DNA of 64,000 nucleotides from Burkholderia paludis (GTDB lineage: Bacteria; Pseudomonadota; Gammaproteobacteria; Burkholderiales; Burkholderiaceae): contig NZ_JPGL01000059.1 of assembly GCF_000732615.1 (NCBI RefSeq), positions 1 through 64,000 on the forward strand, given 5' to 3'. Within the stretch, counting starts at the first letter, position 1. Each line of letters starts with the position of its first letter. Made by a program: the position numbers and the translations under genes. Below are positions 26,554-35,521 of the stretch, piece after piece. The notes under the pieces are model-generated. The model saw only the letters and a list, made by a program, of their open reading frames with translations. It made no database searches and was not told where the DNA came from.

Positions 26554-26928
26554 GCGTCGGCCGGGTATCCGGGCGCCGCTGGCGCACGCGTTCATCCGCT
26601 TGCCGCATCGCACCCCGCGCCGCCAAGTCGGCCGGCGAACCGCGCGATTGACGGCACGCGCCCCGATCGTCCCGATCGCCCCGGCGGCAAACCTTGCCGG
26701 CGGCATGCCGTGCCCACCGACACGCGCCGACACCATCCGCCGCTGCATCCCCGCCTTCCGGAAAGCCGGCCCGCGCACAACCCCAGGTTGTCGCTGCCGA
26801 CTGCCGCATCGCCGCCGCGACCGTCGCGCGGATGGCCGCGCCGATCGTGACCTGCGCGTTCACCGACGCCCGGATCATCGTCGTACGCAGTTCCATGCCC
26901 ATCTGCCGATTGGCTGCGCCTGACGCGT

Positions 26929-27888
26929 TCAGGCCAGCTCGCGTTCGTCCGCCCGCGCATCGCGCCGCATCGCCTGCGGCGGCACGCCGAACCCGCGCAC
27001 GAACGCCTCGCGCATGTGCCGGCGGTCGCGAAAGCCGTTTTCCTTCGCGATCACGTCGAGCGGATGGCGGCTCTGCTCGATCATCAGCCGCGCGGACTCG
27101 AGCCGCAGCCGCTCGATCGCCTTCGCGGGCGACTGCCCCGTTTCGAGCGTGAACACGCGGCTGAACTGACGCGGGCTCAGGTGCACGGCTTCGGCCAGAC
27201 TCTCGACGGTCAGCGCCTGGCCGAGATTCTGCCGCGCGTAGTTCAGCGCGTTCTGGATCCGGTCGGATTTCGGCGCGAGATCCAGCATTTCCGAATGCTG
27301 CGACTGGCCGCCTGCCCGCCGCTGGGGCATCACGAGCTTGTGCGCGACCGAGCGCGCGGCGTCCGCGCCGAGATCCTTCTCCACCATCGCGAGCGCGAGA
27401 TCGAGGCCGGCCGTCATCCCGGCCGAGGTCCAGACCGGACCGTCGACGATGTAGATCCGGTCTTCCTCGACGCGAATCTCCGGGTAATGCCGCTGCATGT
27501 CGCGGCCGTAGGCCCAGTGCGTCGTCGCGCGGCGCTGCGCGAGCAGCCCCGCCTCGGCCAGCACGAACGCGCCCGTGCAGATGCCCGCCACCCGCCGCGC
27601 CCGCGCATGCGCGCGCCGCAGGAACGCGACGACGCCGGCCGGCGCCGGCGACGCGAGCGGATCGTTGACGCCGGCGACGATCCACGTATCGACGTCGATC
27701 CGCCCGCGCAGCGCGCGCGTGGCGACCGGCAGCCCGAGCGACGAGCGCACCTCGCCGCCGTCGACCGAATAGCTGTTCATCGCGTAAAACGGCCCGGCCG
27801 CGCCCAGGTTCGCGTATTCGAACACCGACTGCGCGGCGAGCGCCATGATCTGGAACCCGTCGCTGATCAGAAAACCGATTCGATGCAT
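26929..27888 (-). CDS. GlxA-type regulator: DJ-1/PfpI domain plus AraC HTH
   Basis: A 319-aa regulator. Residues 1-175 form a DJ-1/PfpI (class-I amidotransferase-like) domain with AGICTGAFVLAEAGLL, placing Cys104 at the nucleophile elbow. Residues 215-310 form an AraC double HTH (LTVESLAEAVHLSPRQFSRVF, later PLDVIAKENGFRDRRHMREAF). The ATG at 27888 has a GGGAGA site at good spacing and gives the standard MHRIGFLISDGF start. It is divergent from an SDR gene across 136 bases and is its likely regulator. Confidence 0.92.
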   Translation of the reverse strand: MHRIGFLISDGFQIMALAAQSVFEYANLGAAGPFYAMNSYSVDGGEVRSSLGLPVATRALRGRIDVDTWIVAGVNDPLASPAPAGVVAFLRRAHARARRVAGICTGAFVLAEAGLLAQRRATTHWAYGRDMQRHYPEIRVEEDRIYIVDGPVWTSAGMTAGLDLALAMVEKDLGADAARSVAHKLVMPQRRAGGQSQHSEMLDLAPKSDRIQNALNYARQNLGQALTVESLAEAVHLSPRQFSRVFTLETGQSPAKAIERLRLESARLMIEQSRHPLDVIAKENGFRDRRHMREAFVRGFGVPPQAMRRDARADERELA

Positions 27889-28024
27889 GCGTGTTCTCCC
27901 GTCCCGGGCCCGTCGGCCATGCCAATGGCCTGAATCATACCCATCTACGTCATTTGTGTCGCGACGAACCGGGACCAGAATGGCTTCACGCCGTCCGGCC
28001 ATCTACATCGAAACGGAGCACATC

Positions 28025-28825
28025 ATGACGCAAGCACATCGCGGTACCGCCCTCGTTACCGGCGCCTCGTCCGGCATCGGCGCGATCTACGCCGACCGGC
28101 TCGCGCGCCGCGGCTACGACCTGATCCTGGTCGCGCGCAGCCGCGACCGGCTGGCCGCCCTCGCCGACCGCATCACCAATGACACGCAGCGCAGCGTCGA
28201 GATCGTCGACGCCGACCTCAACGACCGCGCGGCGCTCGCCGCCGTCGAGGCGAAGCTGAAAGAAGACGCGAGCATCACGCTGCTCGTGAACAATGCGGGC
28301 GTCGGCACGCACACGCCGCTGCTCGACAGCGACGTCGACGCGATGACGCGGCTGATCGACCTGAACGTGACCGCGCTCACGCGCCTCACCTATGCGGCGG
28401 TGCCCGGCTTCGTCGCGCGCGGCCGCGGCGCCGTGATCAACATCGCGTCGATCGTCGCGATCTCGCCGGAAACGCTGAACGGCGTCTATGGCGGCAGCAA
28501 GGCGTTCGTGCTCGCGTTCAGCCAGTCGCTGCATCACGAGCTCGCCGACAAGGGCGTGCAGGTGCAAGCCGTGCTGCCCGGCGCGACGGCCACCGATTTC
28601 TGGCAGACCGGCGGCCTGCCGCTCGCGCATCTGCCGAAGGAAATCGTGATGCCCGCGTCCGACATGGTCGACGCGGCGCTGGTCGGCTTCGATCGCGGCG
28701 AACTCGTGACGATCCCGTCGCTGCATGCCGGTGACGAATGGGCTGCGTACGAGGCCGCACGCCGCACGATGATGCCGCACCTGTCCGCCGCCACGCCCGC
28801 GCCGCGCTACGCGCCCGCACGCTGA
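28025..28825 (+). CDS. Short-chain dehydrogenase/reductase
   Basis: A 266-aa classical SDR oxidoreductase with a Rossmann fold. It shows the TGASSGIG cofactor motif at 12-19, NNAG at 89-92, and the catalytic Ser142, Tyr155 and Lys159 (YGGSK). An Arg two residues after the strand-2 end (ARSRDR) favours NADPH. The ATG at 28025 starts just after the intergenic region with GlxA. The substrate is not predictable from the fold. Confidence 0.92.
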   Translation: MTQAHRGTALVTGASSGIGAIYADRLARRGYDLILVARSRDRLAALADRITNDTQRSVEIVDADLNDRAALAAVEAKLKEDASITLLVNNAGVGTHTPLLDSDVDAMTRLIDLNVTALTRLTYAAVPGFVARGRGAVINIASIVAISPETLNGVYGGSKAFVLAFSQSLHHELADKGVQVQAVLPGATATDFWQTGGLPLAHLPKEIVMPASDMVDAALVGFDRGELVTIPSLHAGDEWAAYEAARRTMMPHLSAATPAPRYAPAR

Positions 28826-29148
28826 GCACGGATCGCCCCGTCGTTCGAACGCAACCCGCGCGCCTGGCGACATGCGGTACGACACGATGACGCGCGGCCG
28901 GTCGGCCGCCGTCATCCGGGGCTCCGCCGCCCGCTTCCGGGCGGGCATCGATCGCGTCATTCATCTGCGGAAAGACGCCACCGGATTCTTTCCCGACCGG
29001 CGCAAATGACGTGGGCCGCCAGCCGATTGCGGCCGGCTTGCCATGCATTCCGCGCGACAGTAAGCTCTGCGATTGCAGTCCTCAAGCCGCCTCGTCCGAC
29101 CGGCATGCGTCCGGTCACGAGGGCCATCGTCCGTAGCGGAATTCGACC
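28826..29148. other. Intergenic region without recognised features
   Basis: About 320 bases separate the SDR and diguanylate cyclase genes. I see no supported ORF or RNA here; the right part must hold the promoter of the cyclase gene. Confidence 0.35.
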
Positions 29149-30993
29149 ATGCGGGTCCGTATGTTCATCACCGAGACCGGCGATGCGCCGTCCTCCGCGC
29201 ACGCGCCGGCCGATCGTCAGCCGACGCTCCCGCCACTGCCGGAACTGGAAGCCGTCTGCCGTCTCGCGCGCGCGCATTTCGGCGCCGCCGGCGCGTTCGT
29301 CGCGCGCACCGCGGCCGGTGCGCAACGTGTGCTCGCGGCCGACGGCACGCTGCCCGATCCGCATCTCGAACCGTCTGTCGAATCACTTCCCGATCGGCTT
29401 CCCGACGGGTGCCCGCCGCCGCACGACGCATGCGGAGCGTCCACCGGCAGTCCGCTCGTCGTACGGAAGGCCAACGGGAACGTACGGCGCAACGGCGGCA
29501 CGCAGGACGCTCCGCGAATCGTCGCATCGTGCGAACTGGCCGCGCCCGACGGCGCGCACCTCGGCACGCTGTGCATCGTCGACGGCGCGCGCGCGCCGCT
29601 CGACGCCGCGCAATGCGCGCAGTTGCGCGACCTCGCCGCGCTGGCCGCAGCCGCGCTGGCCCGTACCGCCGAAGCCGCCGCACTGCGCGAACGGCTCGCC
29701 GCCGTCGAGGAGCACAGCTCGCTGATGACGCTCGCGCTCACCGAAAGCGGCACCGGCGTATGGGATCGCAACGTGGAGAGCGGCGAGATCCATTACTCGC
29801 CGGCCTGGAAGGCCATGCTCGGCTACGCGCCGCACGAGCTGAGCACGCGGATCGAGGATGCGTACGAGCGGCTGCATCCGGACGACCGCGACGACGTGAA
29901 GGCCGCGATGCTCGCGCACTTCGAGCGCCGCACCGGCTGCTACGAGGTCGAGCATCGCGTCCGCTGCAAGGACGGTACGTACAAGTGGATCCGCAGCCGC
30001 GGCAAGGTGATCAGCCGCGACCGCAACGACCGCGCGCTGCGCATGGTCGGCACGACCACGGACATCACCGCGCTGCGCGAGCTGGCCGCGCGGTTGCGCG
30101 ACGCGGCCGCGCTCGTCACGGACCTCACCGACCACGTGCCCGGGCTCGTGTTCCAGTTGCAGCAGGCGCCCAACGGGCGCCGCTTCTTTTCCTACGCAAG
30201 CGCGGGAGTACGCGACATCTACGAGCTGACGCCCGAGCAGATTGCCCGCGGCGCGGAAGCCGTCGAGACGCGCATCCATCCCGCCGACCTGGCCGCGTAC
30301 CGGCAGTCGCTGCACGAATCGTCGGCGCGACTGACGCCGTGGCGCCTCGAATATCGCGTGCTGCTGCCCGGCCAGGGCCTGCGCTGGCGCGAAGGCGACG
30401 CGCGCCCGCAGCGCACGGCCGACGGCGGCACCGTATGGCACGGCTTCATCACCGACGCGACCGAGCGCAAGCACATCGAGGCGGAGCTGCACCGGATGGC
30501 GACGACCGACCATCTGACGCGCCTGTCGAACCGCCATGCGTTCATGCGCCAAAGCGAAGCCGCGCTGCGCGACGTGCGCACGACCGGCCGGACCGCCGCG
30601 GTGCTGATGCTCGATCTCGATCACTTCAAGGCGCTGAACGACCGCTGGGGCCACCCGGTCGGCGACCGCGCGCTCCGCCATTTCGCACGGCTGCTGCTCG
30701 CGGAAACCGGGCCGGACGGCATCGTCGGCCGGGTCGGCGGCGAGGAATTCGCGATCGTGCTGCCGAGGTCGGATCTCGACATGGCGCTGGCATTCGCGCA
30801 GCGCGTGCAGCAACGCGCGATCCAGGCGCGGCTGATGCACGAGGATCAGCAGGTGACGCTGACCGTCAGCATCGGCATCGACGCGATGCGGGCGTCGGAC
30901 TTCGGCGCATACCAGCCGCTGTCGCGCGCCGACAAGGCGCTCTATCTCGCGAAGGAACGCGGCCGCAACCGGATCGAGGTCTATCGGGCGTAG
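29149..30993 (+). CDS. Cytoplasmic sensory diguanylate cyclase (GAF-like, PAS, PAS, GGDEF)
   Basis: A 614-aa protein predicted to make cyclic di-GMP. Residues 20-175 look like a GAF domain. A PAS/PAC unit follows at about 190-305 (ALTESGTGVWDRNVESGEIHYS, then the PAC segment YEVEHRVRCKDGTYKWIRSRGK), and a second PAS at about 325-440. The GGDEF domain at about 450-614 has the active site GGEEF at 530-534 and MLDLDHFKALNDRWGH earlier. The RxxD inhibitory I-site expected just before GGEEF is absent (ETGPD there). There are no membrane segments, so it is cytosolic. It is not in an obvious operon. Confidence 0.92.
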   Translation: MRVRMFITETGDAPSSAHAPADRQPTLPPLPELEAVCRLARAHFGAAGAFVARTAAGAQRVLAADGTLPDPHLEPSVESLPDRLPDGCPPPHDACGASTGSPLVVRKANGNVRRNGGTQDAPRIVASCELAAPDGAHLGTLCIVDGARAPLDAAQCAQLRDLAALAAAALARTAEAAALRERLAAVEEHSSLMTLALTESGTGVWDRNVESGEIHYSPAWKAMLGYAPHELSTRIEDAYERLHPDDRDDVKAAMLAHFERRTGCYEVEHRVRCKDGTYKWIRSRGKVISRDRNDRALRMVGTTTDITALRELAARLRDAAALVTDLTDHVPGLVFQLQQAPNGRRFFSYASAGVRDIYELTPEQIARGAEAVETRIHPADLAAYRQSLHESSARLTPWRLEYRVLLPGQGLRWREGDARPQRTADGGTVWHGFITDATERKHIEAELHRMATTDHLTRLSNRHAFMRQSEAALRDVRTTGRTAAVLMLDLDHFKALNDRWGHPVGDRALRHFARLLLAETGPDGIVGRVGGEEFAIVLPRSDLDMALAFAQRVQQRAIQARLMHEDQQVTLTVSIGIDAMRASDFGAYQPLSRADKALYLAKERGRNRIEVYRA

Positions 30994-31108
30994 CCGGCGC
31001 GATCTCGGGCGGGCCGCTTCCGGCTTCCCGCTCTCTGCTTCCGGCCCCACCCGTTGCGCGCCGGATCGTGTAGGCTCGCGCCCCGGGCCCTGCTCACCTC
31101 GACTTGCC

Positions 31109-31405
31109 ATGGACAATGCCAAACGAACCGCGCGAATCGCGTCAGGCCTTCTCGTCGTCGCGCTCGTCGAGCTGCTGGCGCTTGTTGTCGGCTACCTGTA
31201 CGCCAGTTCGATGGACGATCCGTACACCGGCGTTCGCGTGCTCATGACCGCGCTGTTCTGGACGGCAGGCCTGTCCGCCATCGGGCTCATCTCGGCGATC
31301 GCCTGCCTGTCGATCGACCTGCAGGCGCGCGGCGGCGTGATCCACGGAGCGCTGGTGCTGCACGGCCTGCTGGTCCTGCCCGGGCTGTTTCTGTCCTTCC
31401 ATTGA
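31109..31405 (+). CDS. Small membrane protein of unknown function
   Basis: A 98-aa protein with three predicted helices (about residues 10-33, 43-66 and 74-96) and a short positively charged N-terminus. I do not recognise a family. It has no clear ribosome site, but its codon use and helix pattern look real. It converges with the MFS gene that ends 22 bases downstream. Confidence 0.6.
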   Translation: MDNAKRTARIASGLLVVALVELLALVVGYLYASSMDDPYTGVRVLMTALFWTAGLSAIGLISAIACLSIDLQARGGVIHGALVLHGLLVLPGLFLSFH

Positions 31406-31426
31406 ACCGCGCCGTCACCGCCGGCG

Positions 31427-32767
31427 TCACGCCGCTTGCGCACGCGGCGCTGCCCGCACGCCCAGCAGCATCGCGACCGCGCACGCGGCCAGCAACGCGG
31501 CGATCATCAGCATCGCCGGGTCCATGCTGCCGGTTTTCGTTCGGATCAACCCGACCAGCCACGGCGTGATCATCCCGCTCGACACGCCGATGCTGCTGAT
31601 CAGCGCGATCCCGCCCGCCGCGCCGGCGCCCGAGAAATACGCGGACGGCACGGCCCAGAACACCGGATGCGCGGCGAAGATCAGCATCGCCGCGACGGAC
31701 AGCAGCGCCATCATCGCGACAATGCTCGGCAGATGCAGCGTCAGCAGCGCGAGCGCCGCCGCGCCGCCGAACGCGCACGCGGCGAAGTGCCGGCGCCGTT
31801 CGCGCTTGCGGTCGGAGCGCCGCGCGATCACGATCAGGCCGGCCGCGCCGATCGCGTTCGGCACCACCGACAGCAGGCTGATCTGCACGACGTCGTGAAT
31901 GCCGAATTCGCGGATCATCAGCGGCATCCAGAACAGCAGCATCAGCAGCGCGGTGGTCAGCGAGAAATAGATGAACGCGAACAGGTACGTGCGCGGTTCG
32001 GCCAGCACCTGCCGCAGCGAACGCGGCGCGTGCGCCTCGGCAGCGGCGCGGTCGGCGGACAGGTCGGCCGCGAGCCGTTGACGGTCGGCGTCCGACAGCC
32101 AGTGCGCCTGTTCGGGACGATCGCACAGCCAGAACCACGCGATCACGCCGAGCAGAATCGCGGGCGCGCCCTCGATCGCGAACATCCATTGCCAGCCGTG
32201 CAGCCCGAGCACGCCCGACATCCCGCGCATCAGCCAGCCGGACAGCAGCCCGCCGACCATTCCCGCCACCGCGACGCCCGCGTAGAAGATCGACAGCACC
32301 GACGCGCGGCGCCGCGCCGGGTACCAGTACGTCAGGTAGAACACCACGCCCGGAAAGAAGCCGGCCTCGAACAGCCCGAGCAGGAAGCGCAGCACGTAGA
32401 AATGCTTCGCGCTGTCGACGGTGATCATCGCGACCGACACGGCGCCCCACAGGAACATGATCCGCGCGAACGTGCGGCGCGCGCCGAAGCGGCGCAGCAG
32501 CGCATTGCTCGGCACCTCGAACAGCACGTAGCCGACGAAGAACAGCACCGCGCCGAGGCTGTACATCGCGTCGGTCAGGCCGAGATCCTGCCGCATCTGC
32601 AACTGCGCGAAGCCGATGTTGCTGCGGTCGAGGATCGACACGATGTAGCAGATGAACAGGAACGGCACGATCCGCAGGCCGATACGGCGGTACAGCGCAT
32701 CGTCGCCGGTTGACGCCGCGCCGGACGCGACGGCATGCGCCGCGTCCGCTTGAAGAGGGGCTGACAT
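31427..32767 (-). CDS. MFS transporter, anion:cation symporter (ACS) type
   Basis: A 446-aa, 12-helix major facilitator. The N-terminal RIVPFLFICYIVSILDRSNIGFAQ and the SNALLRRFGARRTFARIM loop are typical of the ACS family, which imports organic anions such as tartrate, phthalate, glucarate or 4-hydroxyphenylacetate with H+. It is a close paralogue of the upstream gene and the last gene of an operon with it and the MBL-fold enzyme. Confidence 0.92.
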   Translation of the reverse strand: MSAPLQADAAHAVASGAASTGDDALYRRIGLRIVPFLFICYIVSILDRSNIGFAQLQMRQDLGLTDAMYSLGAVLFFVGYVLFEVPSNALLRRFGARRTFARIMFLWGAVSVAMITVDSAKHFYVLRFLLGLFEAGFFPGVVFYLTYWYPARRRASVLSIFYAGVAVAGMVGGLLSGWLMRGMSGVLGLHGWQWMFAIEGAPAILLGVIAWFWLCDRPEQAHWLSDADRQRLAADLSADRAAAEAHAPRSLRQVLAEPRTYLFAFIYFSLTTALLMLLFWMPLMIREFGIHDVVQISLLSVVPNAIGAAGLIVIARRSDRKRERRRHFAACAFGGAAALALLTLHLPSIVAMMALLSVAAMLIFAAHPVFWAVPSAYFSGAGAAGGIALISSIGVSSGMITPWLVGLIRTKTGSMDPAMLMIAALLAACAVAMLLGVRAAPRAQAA

Positions 32768-32855
32768 CGATCGTCTCCTCGATGGATTGTCTGGCAGGCG
32801 GGATGAAACGTGACGTGCCAGGCGCCGCCACCCGCGAGCGGCGCCCGGCCGGGGT

Positions 32856-34205
32856 TCAGTCGCGGCCGGCCGGCTCCGGCTTCACGCCGAGCATCAGCGC
32901 GATACCGCTCACCACCAGCAGCGCGGCCAGCAGATACACGGCGAGATCCATGCTGCCGGTGCGCGTGCGGATCATCCCGATCACCCACGGGCTGACGATG
33001 CCGCTCGTGATCCCGATGCTGCTGATCAGCGCGATCCCGGCCGCGGCCGCGTTGCCCGACAGGTAGCGGGTCGGCACGGCCCAGAAAATCGGCAGCGCGG
33101 CGAAGATCAGCGTCGCCGCGATCGACAGGCACGCGAGCATCGCCGCGAAGCTGTGCAGGTGCAGCGTCAGCGCCGCGAGCGCGAGCCCGCCGCCGATCGT
33201 GCAGCACGCGAAGTGCCTGCGGCGCTCGCCGGTACGATCCGAACGGCGCGCGATCAGGACCAGCCCCACCGCGCCGACCGCGTTCGGCACCACCGTGTAG
33301 AGGCTCACGGCGACGACGTCGGTCACGCCGAAGTCGCGGATCATCAGCGGCATCCAGAAGTTGAGCGTCAGCGACGCGCAGGTCAGCGAGAAATAGATGA
33401 ACGCGAACAGGTACACGCGCGGGTTCGCGAGCGCGGCCGCGAGGCTGCGAGTATCGTGCGCGTTGCCGTGGCTGCGGCCGTCGGCGCACAGCGCGGCGAC
33501 CCGCGCCTTTTCATCGGACGTGAGCCACGCGGCGTCCTGCGGCCGGTCGACCAGGAACGTGAACGCGGCGAACGCGAGCAGGATCGCCGGCGCGCCTTCG
33601 ATCGCGAACATCCACTGCCAGCCGTGCATCCCGAGCACGCCGCTCATGTCGCGCATGATCCAGCCCGACATCAGGCCGCCGAGCACGCCGGCCACCGCGA
33701 CGCCCGCGAAGAACACCGAGATCGCCGCCGCGCGCCGATTCGCGGGAAACCAGTAGGTCAGGTACAGCACGATGCCGGGAAAGAAGCCGGCTTCGAACAC
33801 GCCGAGCAGGAAGCGCAGCACGTAGAAATGCGACGGCTGCGACACGAACATCATCCCGGTCGACGCGAGGCCCCACAGCAGCATGATCCGCGTGAAGGTG
33901 CGGCGCGCGCCGAAACGGGCGAGCAGCATGTTGCTCGGCACTTCGCAGAACACGTAACCGACGTAGAACACGGCCGCGCCGAGGCCGTACATCGCATCGC
34001 TGAAGCCGAGGTCGTGCTTCATCTGCAACTGCGCGAAGCCGATGTTGATGCGGTCGAGGAACGACACGACGTAGCAGAGGAACAGGAACGGAACGATCCG
34101 CCAGGCGATCTTGCGGAACAGCAGCGCGTCGTCCGTTGCGGCGGACGCGCCGGCCGAAGCGCTCGCGTGCGCGAGCGCCGCTTCGGCGGGAAGCGATTGG
34201 GGCAT
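32856..34205 (-). CDS. MFS transporter, ACS type (tandem paralogue)
   Basis: A 449-aa, 12-helix ACS-family symporter. It shares long stretches with the gene 88 bases downstream, for example NIGFAQLQM and FGARRTF, and the same LLGVFEAGFFPGIVLYLTYW-type loop, so the two arose by tandem duplication. The ATG at 34205 has a GGAGAGA site at good spacing. It lies between the MBL-fold enzyme and the second transporter, and probably imports the substrate or a relative of it. Confidence 0.92.
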   Translation of the reverse strand: MPQSLPAEAALAHASASAGASAATDDALLFRKIAWRIVPFLFLCYVVSFLDRINIGFAQLQMKHDLGFSDAMYGLGAAVFYVGYVFCEVPSNMLLARFGARRTFTRIMLLWGLASTGMMFVSQPSHFYVLRFLLGVFEAGFFPGIVLYLTYWFPANRRAAAISVFFAGVAVAGVLGGLMSGWIMRDMSGVLGMHGWQWMFAIEGAPAILLAFAAFTFLVDRPQDAAWLTSDEKARVAALCADGRSHGNAHDTRSLAAALANPRVYLFAFIYFSLTCASLTLNFWMPLMIRDFGVTDVVAVSLYTVVPNAVGAVGLVLIARRSDRTGERRRHFACCTIGGGLALAALTLHLHSFAAMLACLSIAATLIFAALPIFWAVPTRYLSGNAAAAGIALISSIGITSGIVSPWVIGMIRTRTGSMDLAVYLLAALLVVSGIALMLGVKPEPAGRD

Positions 34206-34384
34206 GTCTCTCTCCAAACAGGCCGCGCGATTCGGGCGCGCAGCCGTCTCCCAGGGCGTACGTGCGCCCTGCTTTCTTGTGAGATCGGATACGGCGAGCG
34301 GGATGACGGCGGAAAGCCGCGGCCGCTCGCCGCTTCAGGAAACCGGCGGGACGCCGTGCCGGACGCCCCGCGTGCGCCAGCCGG

Positions 34385-35344
34385 TCAGTCCTGCAGCGCG
34401 GCCCACATTTCCTTGTCGCGCTGCGCCGTCCAGATGCGCGGGTGCGTGATGCCGCTCGCTTCGTCGAACGCGCGCGACACGTCGAACGGCAAGCAATGCT
34501 CGTAGATGAACACGTGGCCGAACTTCGGATCCATCGCTTCGCGCGTGAGCGCCATCGACGCCTTCAGGTCGAGCTTCTGTTCGACGGCCTTGCGGCCCTG
34601 CGCGAGCAGCGTCGTCACGAAATCCTTCGTGTAGTCGAGGCCCTTGTTCACGTCGGCCGGATTCAGCAGCGCGGGGCCGCGGCCCGGCACGAGCTTCTCG
34701 GCGCCGAGCGCGCGCAGCGCCTCGAGCGTGGCCGGCCACTGTTCGAGCTGGGCGTCGCCGCAGTAGCACGCGGCGTCGTATTCGACGAGGTCGCCCGAGA
34801 ACAGCACCTTCTGCGACGGCAGCCAGACGATCGTGTCGCCCTTCGTGTGGCCCGAGCCGACATGCATGATCTTCACTTCGAGCTTGCCGAGGAACAGCGT
34901 GATCTCGCGCTCGAACACGAGCGTCGGCCAGGTCAGGCCCGGCACCGTCTCGACCCCGGCGAACAGGCGCGGGAAACGCTCGATCTCCGACTTCATGTCG
35001 GCCTCGCCGCGCTCGACGATCATTTCGTAGGTGCCGCGGCTCGCGATCACGTGCTGCGCGCCTTCGTCGAAATAGGCGGACGCGCCGAGCACGCGCACCG
35101 CGTGGTAGTGCGACAGCACGACATGCTTGATCGGCTTGTCGGTCACGCTGCGGATCTTCGCGATCAGGTCCTGCGCCATCGCGGGCGTCGCGGTCGTGTC
35201 GACGATCAGCACGCTGTCGTCGCCGACGATCACGCCCGAGTTCGGATCGCCTTCGGCGGTGTACGCGTAGGCGTTCTCGGACAGTTGCGTCCAGGTGACT
35301 TTCTTCTCTTCCAGATCGGCTTGAGAGGCAAATGCTTTGGCCAT
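34385..35344 (-). CDS. MBL-fold metallohydrolase with altered metal motif
   Basis: A 319-aa metallo-beta-lactamase-fold protein. The usual HxHxDH metal motif appears as H79-Y-H81-A-V83-R84, so the Asp and the last His are replaced. Later metal positions are kept: His166 in GSGHTKGD and Asp185 in FSGDLVEYD. This would preserve one metal site and weaken or remove the second. No signal peptide is seen. It is the first gene of an operon with two ACS transporters and is divergent from the double IclR regulator. Hydrolysis of an ester, lactone or similar imported compound is plausible, but the substrate is unknown. Confidence 0.85.
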   Translation of the reverse strand: MAKAFASQADLEEKKVTWTQLSENAYAYTAEGDPNSGVIVGDDSVLIVDTTATPAMAQDLIAKIRSVTDKPIKHVVLSHYHAVRVLGASAYFDEGAQHVIASRGTYEMIVERGEADMKSEIERFPRLFAGVETVPGLTWPTLVFEREITLFLGKLEVKIMHVGSGHTKGDTIVWLPSQKVLFSGDLVEYDAACYCGDAQLEQWPATLEALRALGAEKLVPGRGPALLNPADVNKGLDYTKDFVTTLLAQGRKAVEQKLDLKASMALTREAMDPKFGHVFIYEHCLPFDVSRAFDEASGITHPRIWTAQRDKEMWAALQD

Positions 35345-35410
35345 GTTGCGTTCCGTGGCTGCGAGCCATGTGTTGAGGGGAGTGAGCGGATCATCTTCCC
35401 GCGTCGATTA

Positions 35411-35425
35411 TTTGTCAATGACAAA
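35411..35425. promoter_or_regulatory. 15-bp palindrome, probable operator of the double IclR regulator
   Basis: TTTGTCAATGACAAA is a perfect inverted repeat around one base. On the minus strand its right half forms a consensus TTGACA -35 element (plus-strand 35413-35418) for the MBL-MFS-MFS operon. A further TTGTC half-site follows a short way to the right. This is a natural repressor site in the divergent region. Confidence 0.65.
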
Positions 35426-35521
35426 GTCACTTGCTATTGTCTAATACGGGTAAACCTGCGGGCTGGCGCGAGAAATGGCGTCGGATACCATGCGGGGTTT
35501 CGTCAACGGAAGAATCATCGC

